A DNA stretch of 17,560 bases from Prevotellaceae bacterium UBA1746 (GCA_905369775.1 CAJPJR010000041.1:1-17560); one strand, 5' to 3'. Numbered from the stretch's first letter, positions 7,351-14,181 are shown. Numbers and translations are program-made. Notes: generated by a model not told the origin, from the letters alone.

Positions 7351-7845
7351 ATGAACATTATGATTAATACAAAAACGAGTTTATCTCTCTTTTTTGTGCT
7401 TGCCTCGCTCGTAGCATGCGATGACGACGCCAAGAAATACACCGCAGAGTTCCCCAGATTTGAACCGTTGCAGCTAAAACTTGCCGAAAATGAGCTACCC
7501 AAAGTGGGTAAGTCGGTTGTGGTTGAGGCGCCGCAGCGCAAAATGGGGAAGCATCTCTATGAAGTGACCTATCAATGGACAGTTAGTGGTCCGGCTGAAG
7601 CGGTGCAACGATATGGCAAATCAAATCTTTACACCGAACGTACCCCAGCACCTACAGATACAATAACGTTCAGTCAATCCGGACGCTATAATATTGTATT
7701 GGTGGCTTCGTATGAAGTTTCAGGAATTGGGAAGGGACAGTCTTTTACAGAGAATTTCCCTGCAAAAATGGGATCAGCCAAATACGATGGTTCGGCCTTG
7801 AGATATAGAGTCACATTGGAACGGACGATCGACGTAGACGATTGA
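7351..7845 (+). CDS. Small lipoprotein of unknown function, probably exported to the outer membrane
   Basis: A 164-residue protein. Residues 1-22 form a lipoprotein signal peptide with a hydrophobic core (LSLFFVLASLVA), and Cys23 is the lipidated residue in the lipobox LVAC. It is followed by Asp-Asp-Asp, which resembles the acidic lipoprotein export signal known to place lipoproteins on the cell surface in Bacteroidetes. The mature part has beta-rich, PKD-like texture (YEVTYQWTVSGP, FSQSGRYNIVLVASYEV), but no family is recognised with certainty. An alternative start is the Met codon nine bases later; both keep the signal peptide. It begins 22 bases after maf and is the last gene of that run; the 300 bases after it hold no clear terminator. 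Confidence 0.75.
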   Translation: MNIMINTKTSLSLFFVLASLVACDDDAKKYTAEFPRFEPLQLKLAENELPKVGKSVVVEAPQRKMGKHLYEVTYQWTVSGPAEAVQRYGKSNLYTERTPAPTDTITFSQSGRYNIVLVASYEVSGIGKGQSFTENFPAKMGSAKYDGSALRYRVTLERTIDVDD

Positions 7846-8145
7846 GCGTAGGATCGGAGTTGCCACCAAGGACTTGTGGGTTATAATCGGTTTTTGTGAG
7901 AGAGATCAGCGAATGAATGAATTTCTGTGCTGAGGTTTCTCGCGTTTCAATACAAAGCTCCCGATTTTCTAAGAAAATCCCCCAATAATTCATGACAAAT
8001 GCGGGGATTTCAAGTTCTCCTTGGGGGCTGCCAATGGCCTCCGCCCGAGTATTTCGAGGTACTTTCGCGCAATTGCTTAGAAAATCAAGAATAGGTATTA
8101 TGATTAGTAGAGGGTGAGGAATTACCTTCTCTGCTATTTGCAGAT
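7846..8145. other. 300-base intergenic region with alternative palindromes
   Basis: No gene is recognised here. It contains a perfect 17-base palindrome at 7963-7979 (GATTTTCT-A-AGAAAATC). Its right half overlaps a second possible stem, AAATCCCC 7975-7982 with GGGGATTT 8003-8010. A third overlapping pairing is CCCCCAA 7979-7985 with TTGGGGG 8021-8027. Only one of these can form at a time. AGAAAATC recurs once more at about 8079-8086. A short minus-strand reading frame at 7811-7993 has no recognisable homology. No convincing promoter was found in front of ATG 8146. Confidence 0.55.
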
Positions 8146-8577
8146 ATGGCCAAACAACCAGATCAAAATAAGGTGATGTTTCCCAGAGGCGTAGATTTCA
8201 TTGATCTTCCTCTGCATGCGGATGATCGTGGGCAGCTCACTGTGGCTGAAAACAGCAGCCTACCTTTTGAAGCCCGACGAGTTTTCTGGCTAACAGGCGT
8301 GCCCGAAGCAGCAGAACGCGGAGGACATGCCCATAGCACGTGTGCCGAAGTACTTTATGCGGTCTCGGGCGCGGTGAAGATTGATCTTTCTGATGGGACA
8401 CGAGATTTGACTGTCGAATTGTCGTTGCCTAATCGCGGTATCGTCATTCCCCCAATGGTATGGTGCCGGTTGTACGATTTTTCCCCTAACTTTGTGGGAC
8501 TTTGTTTCGCATCTGAGGCCTATAGGCCTGAGGGCTACTTCAGAAGTTGGGAGGAATTCCGAAAAAATGCGATGTAA
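8146..8577 (+). CDS. FdtA/QdtA-like dTDP-4-keto-6-deoxyhexose 3,4-ketoisomerase
   Basis: A 143-residue single-domain cupin of the FdtA/QdtA/WxcM-like family, normal in length. Key blocks are DDRGQLTVAE (26-35), RRVFWLTGVP, ERGGHAHSTCAEVLYAVSGA with the active-site histidines His61 and His63, and IVIPPMVWCRLYDFSP. The C-terminal YRPEGYFRSWEEF matches the family ending. These enzymes turn dTDP-4-keto-6-deoxyglucose into the 3-keto isomer, ready for transamination. Whether the product is of Fuc (FdtA) or Qui (QdtA) configuration cannot be told by eye. The usual HAHK/HAHR lysine or arginine after the histidines is Ser here. It is the first of four close-set genes; the RmlA and RmlB enzymes that would supply its substrate are not in the window. 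Confidence 0.85.
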   Translation: MAKQPDQNKVMFPRGVDFIDLPLHADDRGQLTVAENSSLPFEARRVFWLTGVPEAAERGGHAHSTCAEVLYAVSGAVKIDLSDGTRDLTVELSLPNRGIVIPPMVWCRLYDFSPNFVGLCFASEAYRPEGYFRSWEEFRKNAM

Positions 8578-8590
8578 CTAAACATAATGT

Positions 8591-9565
8591 ATGGCGCGTA
8601 TTTCTGTTCAACCGTACAACGAGTCATTCTGCGGTACGTGGAATGAATTTGTCGGTGCTTCTCGCAATGCAACCTTCTTGTTCAATCGTGCATTCATGGA
8701 CTATCACAAAGATCGCTTTGTCGATGCATCTTTATTGTTGTATGATGAGCGAGAAAGATTGCTTGCTTTGTTCCCTGCGAGCCTGCATCTTGATGAAAAG
8801 GAGGTGCGAAGTCACGGTGGACTGACGTATGGCGGTTTTCTCTTGGGGAAACGTGCGCACACTGTCCACATAGGCGAACTACTAACGGCCGTCATCAGCC
8901 ATTATTCGGACTTGCGCATTGAAACGTTGCGCATACGTCCGATTCCCCACATCTATCATGCTTGTCCCTCCGAGGAGGAATTGTATTGGTTCTTTCGTTT
9001 CGGAGCAAAATTGGATTCTCGCGCCGCTTCGACAGTGATAAATTTGCGTTCCTCGCTTCATTTTTCGTCAACTCGCAAGCATCATCGGAACAAATTGGAG
9101 AAATCGGGGTTGGAGATCCGAATGGATGCTTCGCTTCGAGCGTTTTGGAATTTGTTGGAAGCGACATTAGTAGAACGCCACGGGGTGAAACCGGTGCATA
9201 CTTTCGAGGAAATCGAAACTCTTATAGAGCGTTTTCCTGAAAACATCCGTCTGGTGACGGCACACACCCATGATGGAGAGATGCTTTGCGGTACCCTACT
9301 CTTTTTGACCCAAAGAGTTGCGCATTCGCAGTACATTGCGGCCTCTCCTTTGGGGAGAACTTTATCTGCGCTCGACTTTCTTTTCGTTACGCTCATAGAG
9401 AATATTCATGCGAACGGGATAGGCGGCTTTACACCGGATTTCTTTGATTTCGGCATCTCAACAGAATCTCATGGGCGCGTACTTAATGAAGGGTTGATTG
9501 CGCAGAAGGAATTGTTCGGGGGAAGCTGCGTAAACTATGATGAATATATTTTGAATATAGTATGA
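8591..9565 (+). CDS. FemAB/GNAT-like acyltransferase of the sugar cassette
   Basis: A 324-residue protein with the double-GNAT texture of FemAB-like acyltransferases. A first half (about 10-150) contains LLYDERERLLALFPASLH and SHGGLTYGGFLLG. A second half (about 155-324) contains SSTRKHHRNKLEKSGLEIR, GEMLCGTLLFL, HSQYIAAS and FFDFGISTESHGRVLNEGLIAQKELFGG. No signal peptide or membrane segment is seen. In the characterised Fdt and Qdt pathways the N-acyl group is added by a left-handed beta-helix acetyltransferase (FdtC/QdtC). No such protein is here, so this protein probably acylates the 3-amino sugar. Whether the donor is acetyl-CoA or an aminoacyl-tRNA, as in FemX, is not shown. It starts 13 bases after the ketoisomerase and overlaps the aminotransferase by four bases (ATGA). 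Confidence 0.75.
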   Translation: MARISVQPYNESFCGTWNEFVGASRNATFLFNRAFMDYHKDRFVDASLLLYDERERLLALFPASLHLDEKEVRSHGGLTYGGFLLGKRAHTVHIGELLTAVISHYSDLRIETLRIRPIPHIYHACPSEEELYWFFRFGAKLDSRAASTVINLRSSLHFSSTRKHHRNKLEKSGLEIRMDASLRAFWNLLEATLVERHGVKPVHTFEEIETLIERFPENIRLVTAHTHDGEMLCGTLLFLTQRVAHSQYIAASPLGRTLSALDFLFVTLIENIHANGIGGFTPDFFDFGISTESHGRVLNEGLIAQKELFGGSCVNYDEYILNIV

Positions 9566-10680
9566 GCAACAAGGTTCCTTTTCTTGATTTGGCGAAAATA
9601 AATTCGCGATTTTCCACCTCTTTCCACGACGCCTTTTCCGAAGTCTTGGACAGCGGGTGGTATTTGCGCGGAATGGCTACTGCACAGTTCGAGGAAGCTT
9701 TCTCTGCTTATTGCGGTGTTGCGCATTGTGTGGGCGTGGCGAACGGATTGGACGCACTAACACTCTCATTGTTAGCCAAGAAGGAAATGGATTGTTGGCC
9801 GGAAAATGCTGAAGTTATTGTGCCGGCTCATACATTCGTAGCCACTGTGCAGGCCGTAGTGCGCGCAGGTTTACGTCCGGTTGCGGTGGAAGTGCTCGAT
9901 GATGGGTTGATTTCTCCAGAGGCTGCGGAGGCTGCTGTGAATCAGCGTACCCGTGCGATAATTCCCGTGCATTTATACGGTAAACTTGCAGATATGGATG
10001 AAATTTGTTCCATCGCGAAGCAGTTTTCCCTCTTTGTCTTGGAGGATGCTGCGCAGGCGCACGGAGCTCTGCGCGAGGGGCGTCGTGCCGGTGCGTGGGG
10101 AAATGCTGCCGCCTTCAGCTTCTATCCGGGAAAGAACCTTGGAGCGCTCGGAGATGGGGGTGCGGTAGTCACTGACGACCGCGATTTGGCAGAAAGGGTG
10201 CGGTGTTTGGGGAATTACGGTGCACGCAAGAAATACAACCACGAGTGGCTCGGGATGAACAGCCGGTTAGACGAGCTACAAGCCGCGTTCTTGTTGACGA
10301 AGTTGCCTTCTTTAGACCGAGATAACGAGCGAAGACGTCAGATCGCCCGATATTATATCGAAAATATTCGGCCTACTCAATTCCAACTCCCCTACTCTAC
10401 ACCGCAGCAGGTCGGAGAAGACCATGTTTTCCACTTGTTTGCTTTGAAAAGTCCGCGTAGAACACAACTACAAGGCTATTTGTCGCAGAGAGGGATCGGA
10501 ACTTTGATTCATTATCCCGTGCCTGTCCATCAGCAACCGTGTCTTTCGCATCTTTTCTCTCGCGATACGCACTTTGTCATGGCCGAAAAATGGGCTGCAG
10601 AGGAGTTGAGTTTGCCCATAAGTCCCGTGATGACAGACGAAGAAGCAGAACTTGTGGTGAAAACCCTCAATCAATTTTGA
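9562..10680 (+). CDS. FdtB/QdtB-like PLP-dependent sugar aminotransferase
   Basis: A 372-residue DegT/DnrJ/EryC1/StrS aminotransferase of normal length. VGVANGLDALTLSL (57-70) binds the cofactor phosphate. VPAHTFVAT is at 87-95. VLEDAAQAHGA gives Asp162 and Gln165, which hold the pyridine ring. FSFYPGKNLGALGDGGAV carries the Schiff-base Lys191. GMNSRLDELQAAFL is the substrate-proximal block. The enzyme should transfer an amino group from glutamate to the 3-keto position made by the adjacent FdtA/QdtA-like protein, giving dTDP-3-amino-3,6-dideoxyhexose. The 4-base overlap with the acyltransferase and 3-base gap to the glycosyltransferase indicate a single transcript and shared product. Confidence 0.88.
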   Translation: MSNKVPFLDLAKINSRFSTSFHDAFSEVLDSGWYLRGMATAQFEEAFSAYCGVAHCVGVANGLDALTLSLLAKKEMDCWPENAEVIVPAHTFVATVQAVVRAGLRPVAVEVLDDGLISPEAAEAAVNQRTRAIIPVHLYGKLADMDEICSIAKQFSLFVLEDAAQAHGALREGRRAGAWGNAAAFSFYPGKNLGALGDGGAVVTDDRDLAERVRCLGNYGARKKYNHEWLGMNSRLDELQAAFLLTKLPSLDRDNERRRQIARYYIENIRPTQFQLPYSTPQQVGEDHVFHLFALKSPRRTQLQGYLSQRGIGTLIHYPVPVHQQPCLSHLFSRDTHFVMAEKWAAEELSLPISPVMTDEEAELVVKTLNQF

Positions 10681-10683
10681 ACT

Positions 10684-11487
10684 ATGACATTAGACATACT
10701 CATTTGCTCGCTCAATAAGGGAATTGTCCGCATTGACGACTTGTTACGACCCGAACAGGAGGGCGTGCGCTACGTGGTTTCCTATCAATATACGGACGAA
10801 CGCTATTTGGAATTGGTGCCTGAAGTCTTGAAACAGCGTCGGGATGTGGTGTTGAGTGTATATAAAGGCCAAGGGCTGTCCAACAACCGCAACCATGCTT
10901 TGGAATTATCCAGGGCCGATCTGGTGATTTTTGCAGATGATGACTCTCGTTTGAGCGAAGACGCTCCGAAAACCATTGAAAAAATCTTTTCCGAAGACGC
11001 AGAATTGGACGTTGCATTTTTCAGAGCAAGTACTTACACGGGAAAATTGCTGAAGCGTTACCCGGAAGAGGCGCGCCAATTTACGGAAGTGCCCACGGAC
11101 TACGACGTTTCGACCATCGAAATGGTTTTTCGTCGGGAGAAGGTGCAGAATCGATTGCTTTTTGACGAGAGATTTGGGCTCGGCACTAAATTTCTTACCT
11201 GCGGCGAAGAGGAAGTTTGGCTCATTGACGCACTCAGAGCGGGGCTGAAAATCAAATACTTCCCCGAACGCATCGTGGAAACCAGTACGATGCTGAAACG
11301 CTCCATGATCTACGTGGATGCCGGGGTGCAACGTTCGAAAGGGGCCTTGTGCTATTACAAATATGGCAGTTCTGCTTGGATCAGATGCTTTGCTTTCGCA
11401 TTTGATTCGGCTCGTCGTAGATTGTGTCACTTCTTTCCGATGTTGAGCCACCTGTATCAGGGCATTCGTTACGTGAAGCGGCATTAG
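10684..11487 (+). CDS. GT2-family glycosyltransferase
   Basis: A 267-residue GT-A fold protein. The N-terminal strand is LDILICSLNKG (3-13). GLSNNRNHALELSRADLVIFADDDS holds the nucleotide-binding block and the metal-binding DxD (Asp85-Asp87). FDERFGLGTKFLTCGEEEVWL supplies the likely catalytic acidic cluster at 175-177. There is no membrane segment of convincing length; the C-terminal part is basic and aromatic and may lie against the inner membrane. It starts only three bases after the aminotransferase, so it may attach the modified deoxy-amino sugar to a lipid-linked or protein-linked glycan. The acceptor is unknown. The family usually has about 250-330 residues, so this one is complete. 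It is the last gene before the convergent minus-strand operon. Confidence 0.85.
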   Translation: MTLDILICSLNKGIVRIDDLLRPEQEGVRYVVSYQYTDERYLELVPEVLKQRRDVVLSVYKGQGLSNNRNHALELSRADLVIFADDDSRLSEDAPKTIEKIFSEDAELDVAFFRASTYTGKLLKRYPEEARQFTEVPTDYDVSTIEMVFRREKVQNRLLFDERFGLGTKFLTCGEEEVWLIDALRAGLKIKYFPERIVETSTMLKRSMIYVDAGVQRSKGALCYYKYGSSAWIRCFAFAFDSARRRLCHFFPMLSHLYQGIRYVKRH

Positions 11488-11518
11488 GCAGGCTCGTTTT
11501 CATTCGCCCGAGGACAAT

Positions 11519-11611
11519 AAGGGCCAAAACTTCGTCGTTCTCTCTTCGACAGTTGCAGCGATTAGGAATCGCCTTCGTGCAGTAGGACGAGAATACGAAG
11601 TTTTGGCCCTT
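11519..11611. repeat. 93-base element with perfect 16-base inverted arms
   Basis: AAGGGCCAAAACTTCG at 11519-11534 is the exact reverse complement of 11596-11611. The 61 bases between them hold their own hairpin: GCGATT 11558-11563 with AATCGC 11567-11572, flanked by TGCA 11554-11557 and TGCA 11578-11581. TTCTC near 11538-11542 can also pair with GAGAA near 11589-11593 close to the outer stem. On the plus strand it is followed by TTGTTTT, so it could terminate the sugar operon. Its size and nested structure are more than a plain terminator needs. It could instead be a dispersed palindromic repeat or MITE-like remnant, or a structured RNA. It lies 31 bases after the glycosyltransferase stop. 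Confidence 0.8.
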
Positions 11612-11623
11612 GTTTTGGCAGTT

Positions 11624-11655
11624 AAGCCTTCTGCGGCGGGGAGCCGGAGAAGCTT
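11624..11655. other. Second hairpin between the converging operons
   Basis: AAGC and TTCT in 11624-11632 pair with AGAA and GCTT in 11648-11655 with one bulged C; CGG 11634-11636 can pair with CCG 11644-11646 across one mismatch, around a G-rich loop. It covers the TAA of the minus-strand DUF3256-type gene. Neither strand has a T-run after it, so a terminator role for the minus-strand operon is possible but weakly supported. Confidence 0.4.
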
Positions 11656-11995
11656 ATTTCCGGTCTTTGCAAAGTAGTTTCCAGTGTTTGTCGTAAAGAC
11701 TTGTGGAGCTTACTGTATCAGTCGCCATATAGGTGTGGCGCACCTCAATAGAACTGTCGGGAAGTAGTTGCATCTCCCAGCGTGACACGGGAGTAAGTTG
11801 AATTGCAAGGTGGTGATTGTCGATTTTCCGTAGTCTGCTCTCCCCTCCCATCGCATTTTCTACAACAGCGGGCTGTTTACTTCGGTACAGATCCACAATG
11901 TCCATGCGTGCGTTCGCGTTCAACAAAGGCAGAACGGCGAGTGGTGCCGCATAGAATGCCTTTTCGATGAGCCAGACTGTGAGCGTGTTAAGCAT
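11654..11995 (-). CDS. Short DUF3256-type protein, apparently lacking signal peptide and C-terminal half
   Basis: A 113-residue protein. The blocks PLAVLPLLNANARMDIVDLYRSK, VVENAMGGESRLRKI, HLAIQLTPVSRWEMQLLPDSS and LYDKHWKLL match, as I recall it, the first half of DUF3256, a Bacteroidales family of secreted proteins of about 200 residues. Two parts appear to be missing. The N-terminus goes straight into the family's helix with no proper signal peptide, and the protein stops after the WKLL block, where relatives continue for some 60-80 residues. It follows the MlaF-like gene by 34 bases and is the last gene of that operon. The 93-base inverted repeat lies about 40 bases beyond its stop. It may be a decayed gene or a short family version; the reading frame is intact. 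Confidence 0.6.
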   Translation of the reverse strand: MLNTLTVWLIEKAFYAAPLAVLPLLNANARMDIVDLYRSKQPAVVENAMGGESRLRKIDNHHLAIQLTPVSRWEMQLLPDSSIEVRHTYMATDTVSSTSLYDKHWKLLCKDRK

Positions 11996-12029
11996 ATTGG
12001 GAAAGATACATTAGCGCAATGCGTAGTTC

Positions 12030-12797
12030 TTATTTAGTAGCTTGAGGCTGTTTGTCTTTAATTTGGCGGAAGAGATCAGAAGCAAAGATGAAGCTGTTGA
12101 GACGTTCATTGTCTGCATTCATCACCTCGTCTTTTGTACCTTCCCATTCCCGGTGTCCCTCGTAAATATAAAGGATGTGTTCGCCAATGCCCATGACGGA
12201 ATTCATGTCGTGGGTGTTAATGATGGTGGTTGTCCCGTCTTCGTGAGTAATGGAGTGGATCAATTCGTCGATCACGAGAGAAGTTTTGGGATCGAGGCCG
12301 GAGTTTGGCTCATCGCAGAAGAGATATTTGGGTTTCAGGGCGATGGCGCGCGCGATGGCCACACGTTTTTGCATACCGCCCGAAATTTCTCCCGGAAATT
12401 TGCCGCCGGCATCTGACAGGTTCACACGATCCAGACAATACTGCGCACGGCGTCGACGTTCCTTGTAGCTTTCGTCGGAAAACATGTCGAGCGGAAACAT
12501 CACGTTCTCTTCTACGGTGAGACTGTCGAATAGAGCCGAATATTGGAAGACCATTCCCATCTCGCGTCTCAGCATAACCCGCTCGCGCTTCTTCATATTC
12601 ACGAAATTGCGCCCGTGGTAGAGGATCTGGCCCGAGGTGGGTGACAAGAGTCCTACGATACATTTCATCAAAACCGTCTTTCCCGAGCCCGATTGCCCGA
12701 TGATGAGGTTCGTTTTCCCGGCTTCGAAAGTGGAATCGATGTGTTTGAGCACCTCTTTGTCTTCGAATGATTTGCAAAGGTCGAGAAGTTGAATCAT
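12030..12797 (-). CDS. MlaF-like ABC transporter ATPase (lipid transport)
   Basis: A 255-residue ABC ATPase with every motif in place: Walker A GQSGSGKT at 34-41, Q-loop Gln85 in MVFQYSALF, signature ISGGMQKRVAIARAI starting at 138, Walker B YLFCDE at 158-163 with catalytic Glu163, D-loop NSGLDP and H-loop His196. The pattern FDSLTVEENVMFPL and the PNSGLDPKTS spacing are those of the MlaF/Ttg2A group. It energises glycerophospholipid movement between the inner and outer membranes, working on the cytoplasmic face with an MlaE-type permease. It overlaps the permease gene by four bases (12794-12797). The MCE-domain partner (MlaD) normally found next in Proteobacteria is not in the window. Confidence 0.9.
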   Translation of the reverse strand: MIQLLDLCKSFEDKEVLKHIDSTFEAGKTNLIIGQSGSGKTVLMKCIVGLLSPTSGQILYHGRNFVNMKKRERVMLRREMGMVFQYSALFDSLTVEENVMFPLDMFSDESYKERRRRAQYCLDRVNLSDAGGKFPGEISGGMQKRVAIARAIALKPKYLFCDEPNSGLDPKTSLVIDELIHSITHEDGTTTIINTHDMNSVMGIGEHILYIYEGHREWEGTKDEVMNADNERLNSFIFASDLFRQIKDKQPQATK

Positions 12798-13540
12798 GAG
12801 AGCAGCTGTGTGAGGAAAAGGTCGGAAAAGAGGACGAGCATGGAGGAGCTAACGACGGCATCAGTGGAAGCTTTTCCCACTTCGACGGAGCCGCCTTCGA
12901 CGCGATAGCCGTAGAAAGCAGAAACCGTGGCGATGATGAAAGCAAAGAAGAAGCTTTTGATCACTCCCATCCAGAAATACCATTGGTTAAAGTCGTACTG
13001 AATGCCTTCGGTGAGGTGGGCCGGTGTGATGATGTGCCCGATGTAGGCTGTGGCATAGGCACCTACGATGCCACTCGTGGTAGAAAAGATGACGAGCAGG
13101 GGGATCATGGTGAGCATGCCGACTATTTTGGGCAAGATCACGTAGGAGGCAGAATTCACCCCCATGATTTCGAGTGCATCGATCTGTTGTGTCACACGCA
13201 TGGTGCCAATTTCAGAGGCAATGTTGGAGCCTACTTTTCCGGCAAGGATGAGACACATGATAGATGAGGAGAATTCCAGCAACATGATCTCACGTGTGAC
13301 GTAACCACTCACCCATTTTGGCATCCAAGCGCTTTCGATGTTGAGTTTGATCTGGATGCAGATAACGGCGCCGATGAAAAACGAGATGAGCAAGACGATA
13401 ATGATCGAATCTACCCCAAGGGCGGCCATCTCCTTCACGTAGCGTTTCCAAAACATGCGAAGTCTCTCGGGACGCGAGAAGACGCGCCCCATGAGTACAA
13501 GGTATTCTCCAAAGGTTTGGAGCATTTTGGTGAGCAGCAT
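12794..13540 (-). CDS. MlaE-like ABC permease (lipid transport)
   Basis: A 248-residue integral membrane protein. Hydrophobic segments are visible at about 44-64, 86-100, 136-170, 191-210 and 230-245, after an N-terminal amphipathic helix. The family hallmark ASEIGTMRVTQQIDALEIMG is at 108-127, in the cytoplasmic coupling region, and the C-terminal GGSVEVGKASTDAVV block is also present. This is the permease of an MlaFE-type phospholipid transporter in the inner membrane. Its stop overlaps the start of the ATPase gene, and it begins six bases after the stop of the thioredoxin-like lipoprotein gene, so all are read from one transcript. The missing MCE protein may be encoded elsewhere. Confidence 0.9.
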   Translation of the reverse strand: MLLTKMLQTFGEYLVLMGRVFSRPERLRMFWKRYVKEMAALGVDSIIIVLLISFFIGAVICIQIKLNIESAWMPKWVSGYVTREIMLLEFSSSIMCLILAGKVGSNIASEIGTMRVTQQIDALEIMGVNSASYVILPKIVGMLTMIPLLVIFSTTSGIVGAYATAYIGHIITPAHLTEGIQYDFNQWYFWMGVIKSFFFAFIIATVSAFYGYRVEGGSVEVGKASTDAVVSSSMLVLFSDLFLTQLLS

Positions 13541-13545
13541 GTGAC

Positions 13546-14130
13546 TTATTTCTGGTTGAGAGCTTGAGTGATCACCTTTTTCACCACGTCATTACCCGGG
13601 TAGCCGCCTTCTGTCAAGTTGGAGAAGACCATTTCTCCCTTACGATCCAGAAGGAAGTAAACGGGAATGCCGGGAATGTGCAGATCGTTGCTGATTTCTT
13701 GCCACTGCTTGTCTGTCAGCCGGTAGTGGTCTCCGTGGATCTCCGTCAAACTGTTCTTCCACTCTTCTTCCGGAGAGGTTTCGCCGGTGATGTAGACGAA
13801 GACTGCGCCCTGTTTTTGGAGTTCGGGTTTGATTTGATCCACTTCTCGCATCGCTGCTCGGCAGGGAGGGCACCAAGTCGCCCAGAAATCGAAAAACGCA
13901 ACTTTGCCTTTGTAGTTCTTCTTGATGGCTTCCAATGCGTCGCTCCCGCTTAGCGCAGGATCTACTTGACGAATTCGAGCTTGCGAAGTGCCTTCTGCCG
14001 CTTCGTCCGTTGATACTTGTTCGGTGCTGTCGCTGTTTGAATCTTGCGAGGCGGAGTTGTTGGACTGATTCTTGCAACCTACGACTGCGGTGAGCAAGAG
14101 TACAGAGAGTAGGAGGAGCTTTTTGTTCAT
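13546..14130 (-). CDS. TlpA/ResA-like thioredoxin-fold lipoprotein
   Basis: A 194-residue protein. Residues 1-18 are a lipoprotein signal peptide (KKLLLLSVLLLTAVVG), with Cys19 in the lipobox VVGC. Residues 20-55 are a Ser/Asn/Gln/Asp-rich linker. From about 60 on comes a thioredoxin fold: VAFFDFWATWCPPCRAAM with redox cysteines Cys87 and Cys90, and PGIPVYFLLDRKG with cis-Pro156. This CPPC type occurs in TlpA/ResA reductases that keep extracytoplasmic cysteines reduced, for example in cytochrome c maturation. The lipoprotein is on the periplasmic side of a membrane. After the Cys comes Lys-Asn-Gln rather than an acidic run, so surface export is less likely. It is the promoter-proximal gene, six bases before the MlaE-like gene. 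Confidence 0.88.
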   Translation of the reverse strand: MNKKLLLLSVLLLTAVVGCKNQSNNSASQDSNSDSTEQVSTDEAAEGTSQARIRQVDPALSGSDALEAIKKNYKGKVAFFDFWATWCPPCRAAMREVDQIKPELQKQGAVFVYITGETSPEEEWKNSLTEIHGDHYRLTDKQWQEISNDLHIPGIPVYFLLDRKGEMVFSNLTEGGYPGNDVVKKVITQALNQK

Positions 14131-14181
14131 AATTGATGAGGTCTATATGATTTTGTGCTTGTAAGCGCATGATGAGTTGTG

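Noticed and set aside
7811..7993. A 60-codon minus-strand frame across the lipoprotein end and the intergenic palindrome
   Set aside because: No recognisable family, and it overlaps the 3' end of a real gene; it might be part of a dispersed repeat but that cannot be shown from one copy.
8133..8140. GCTATTTG before the ketoisomerase as a -7 promoter element
   Set aside because: TA and TTTG are adjacent rather than two bases apart, and the start site would fall on or past the ATG at 8146.
12001..12008. Minus-strand TATCTTTC before the DUF3256-type gene as an internal promoter
   Set aside because: It has a mismatch at the last base and lies only six bases before the start codon, too near to make a usable leader.
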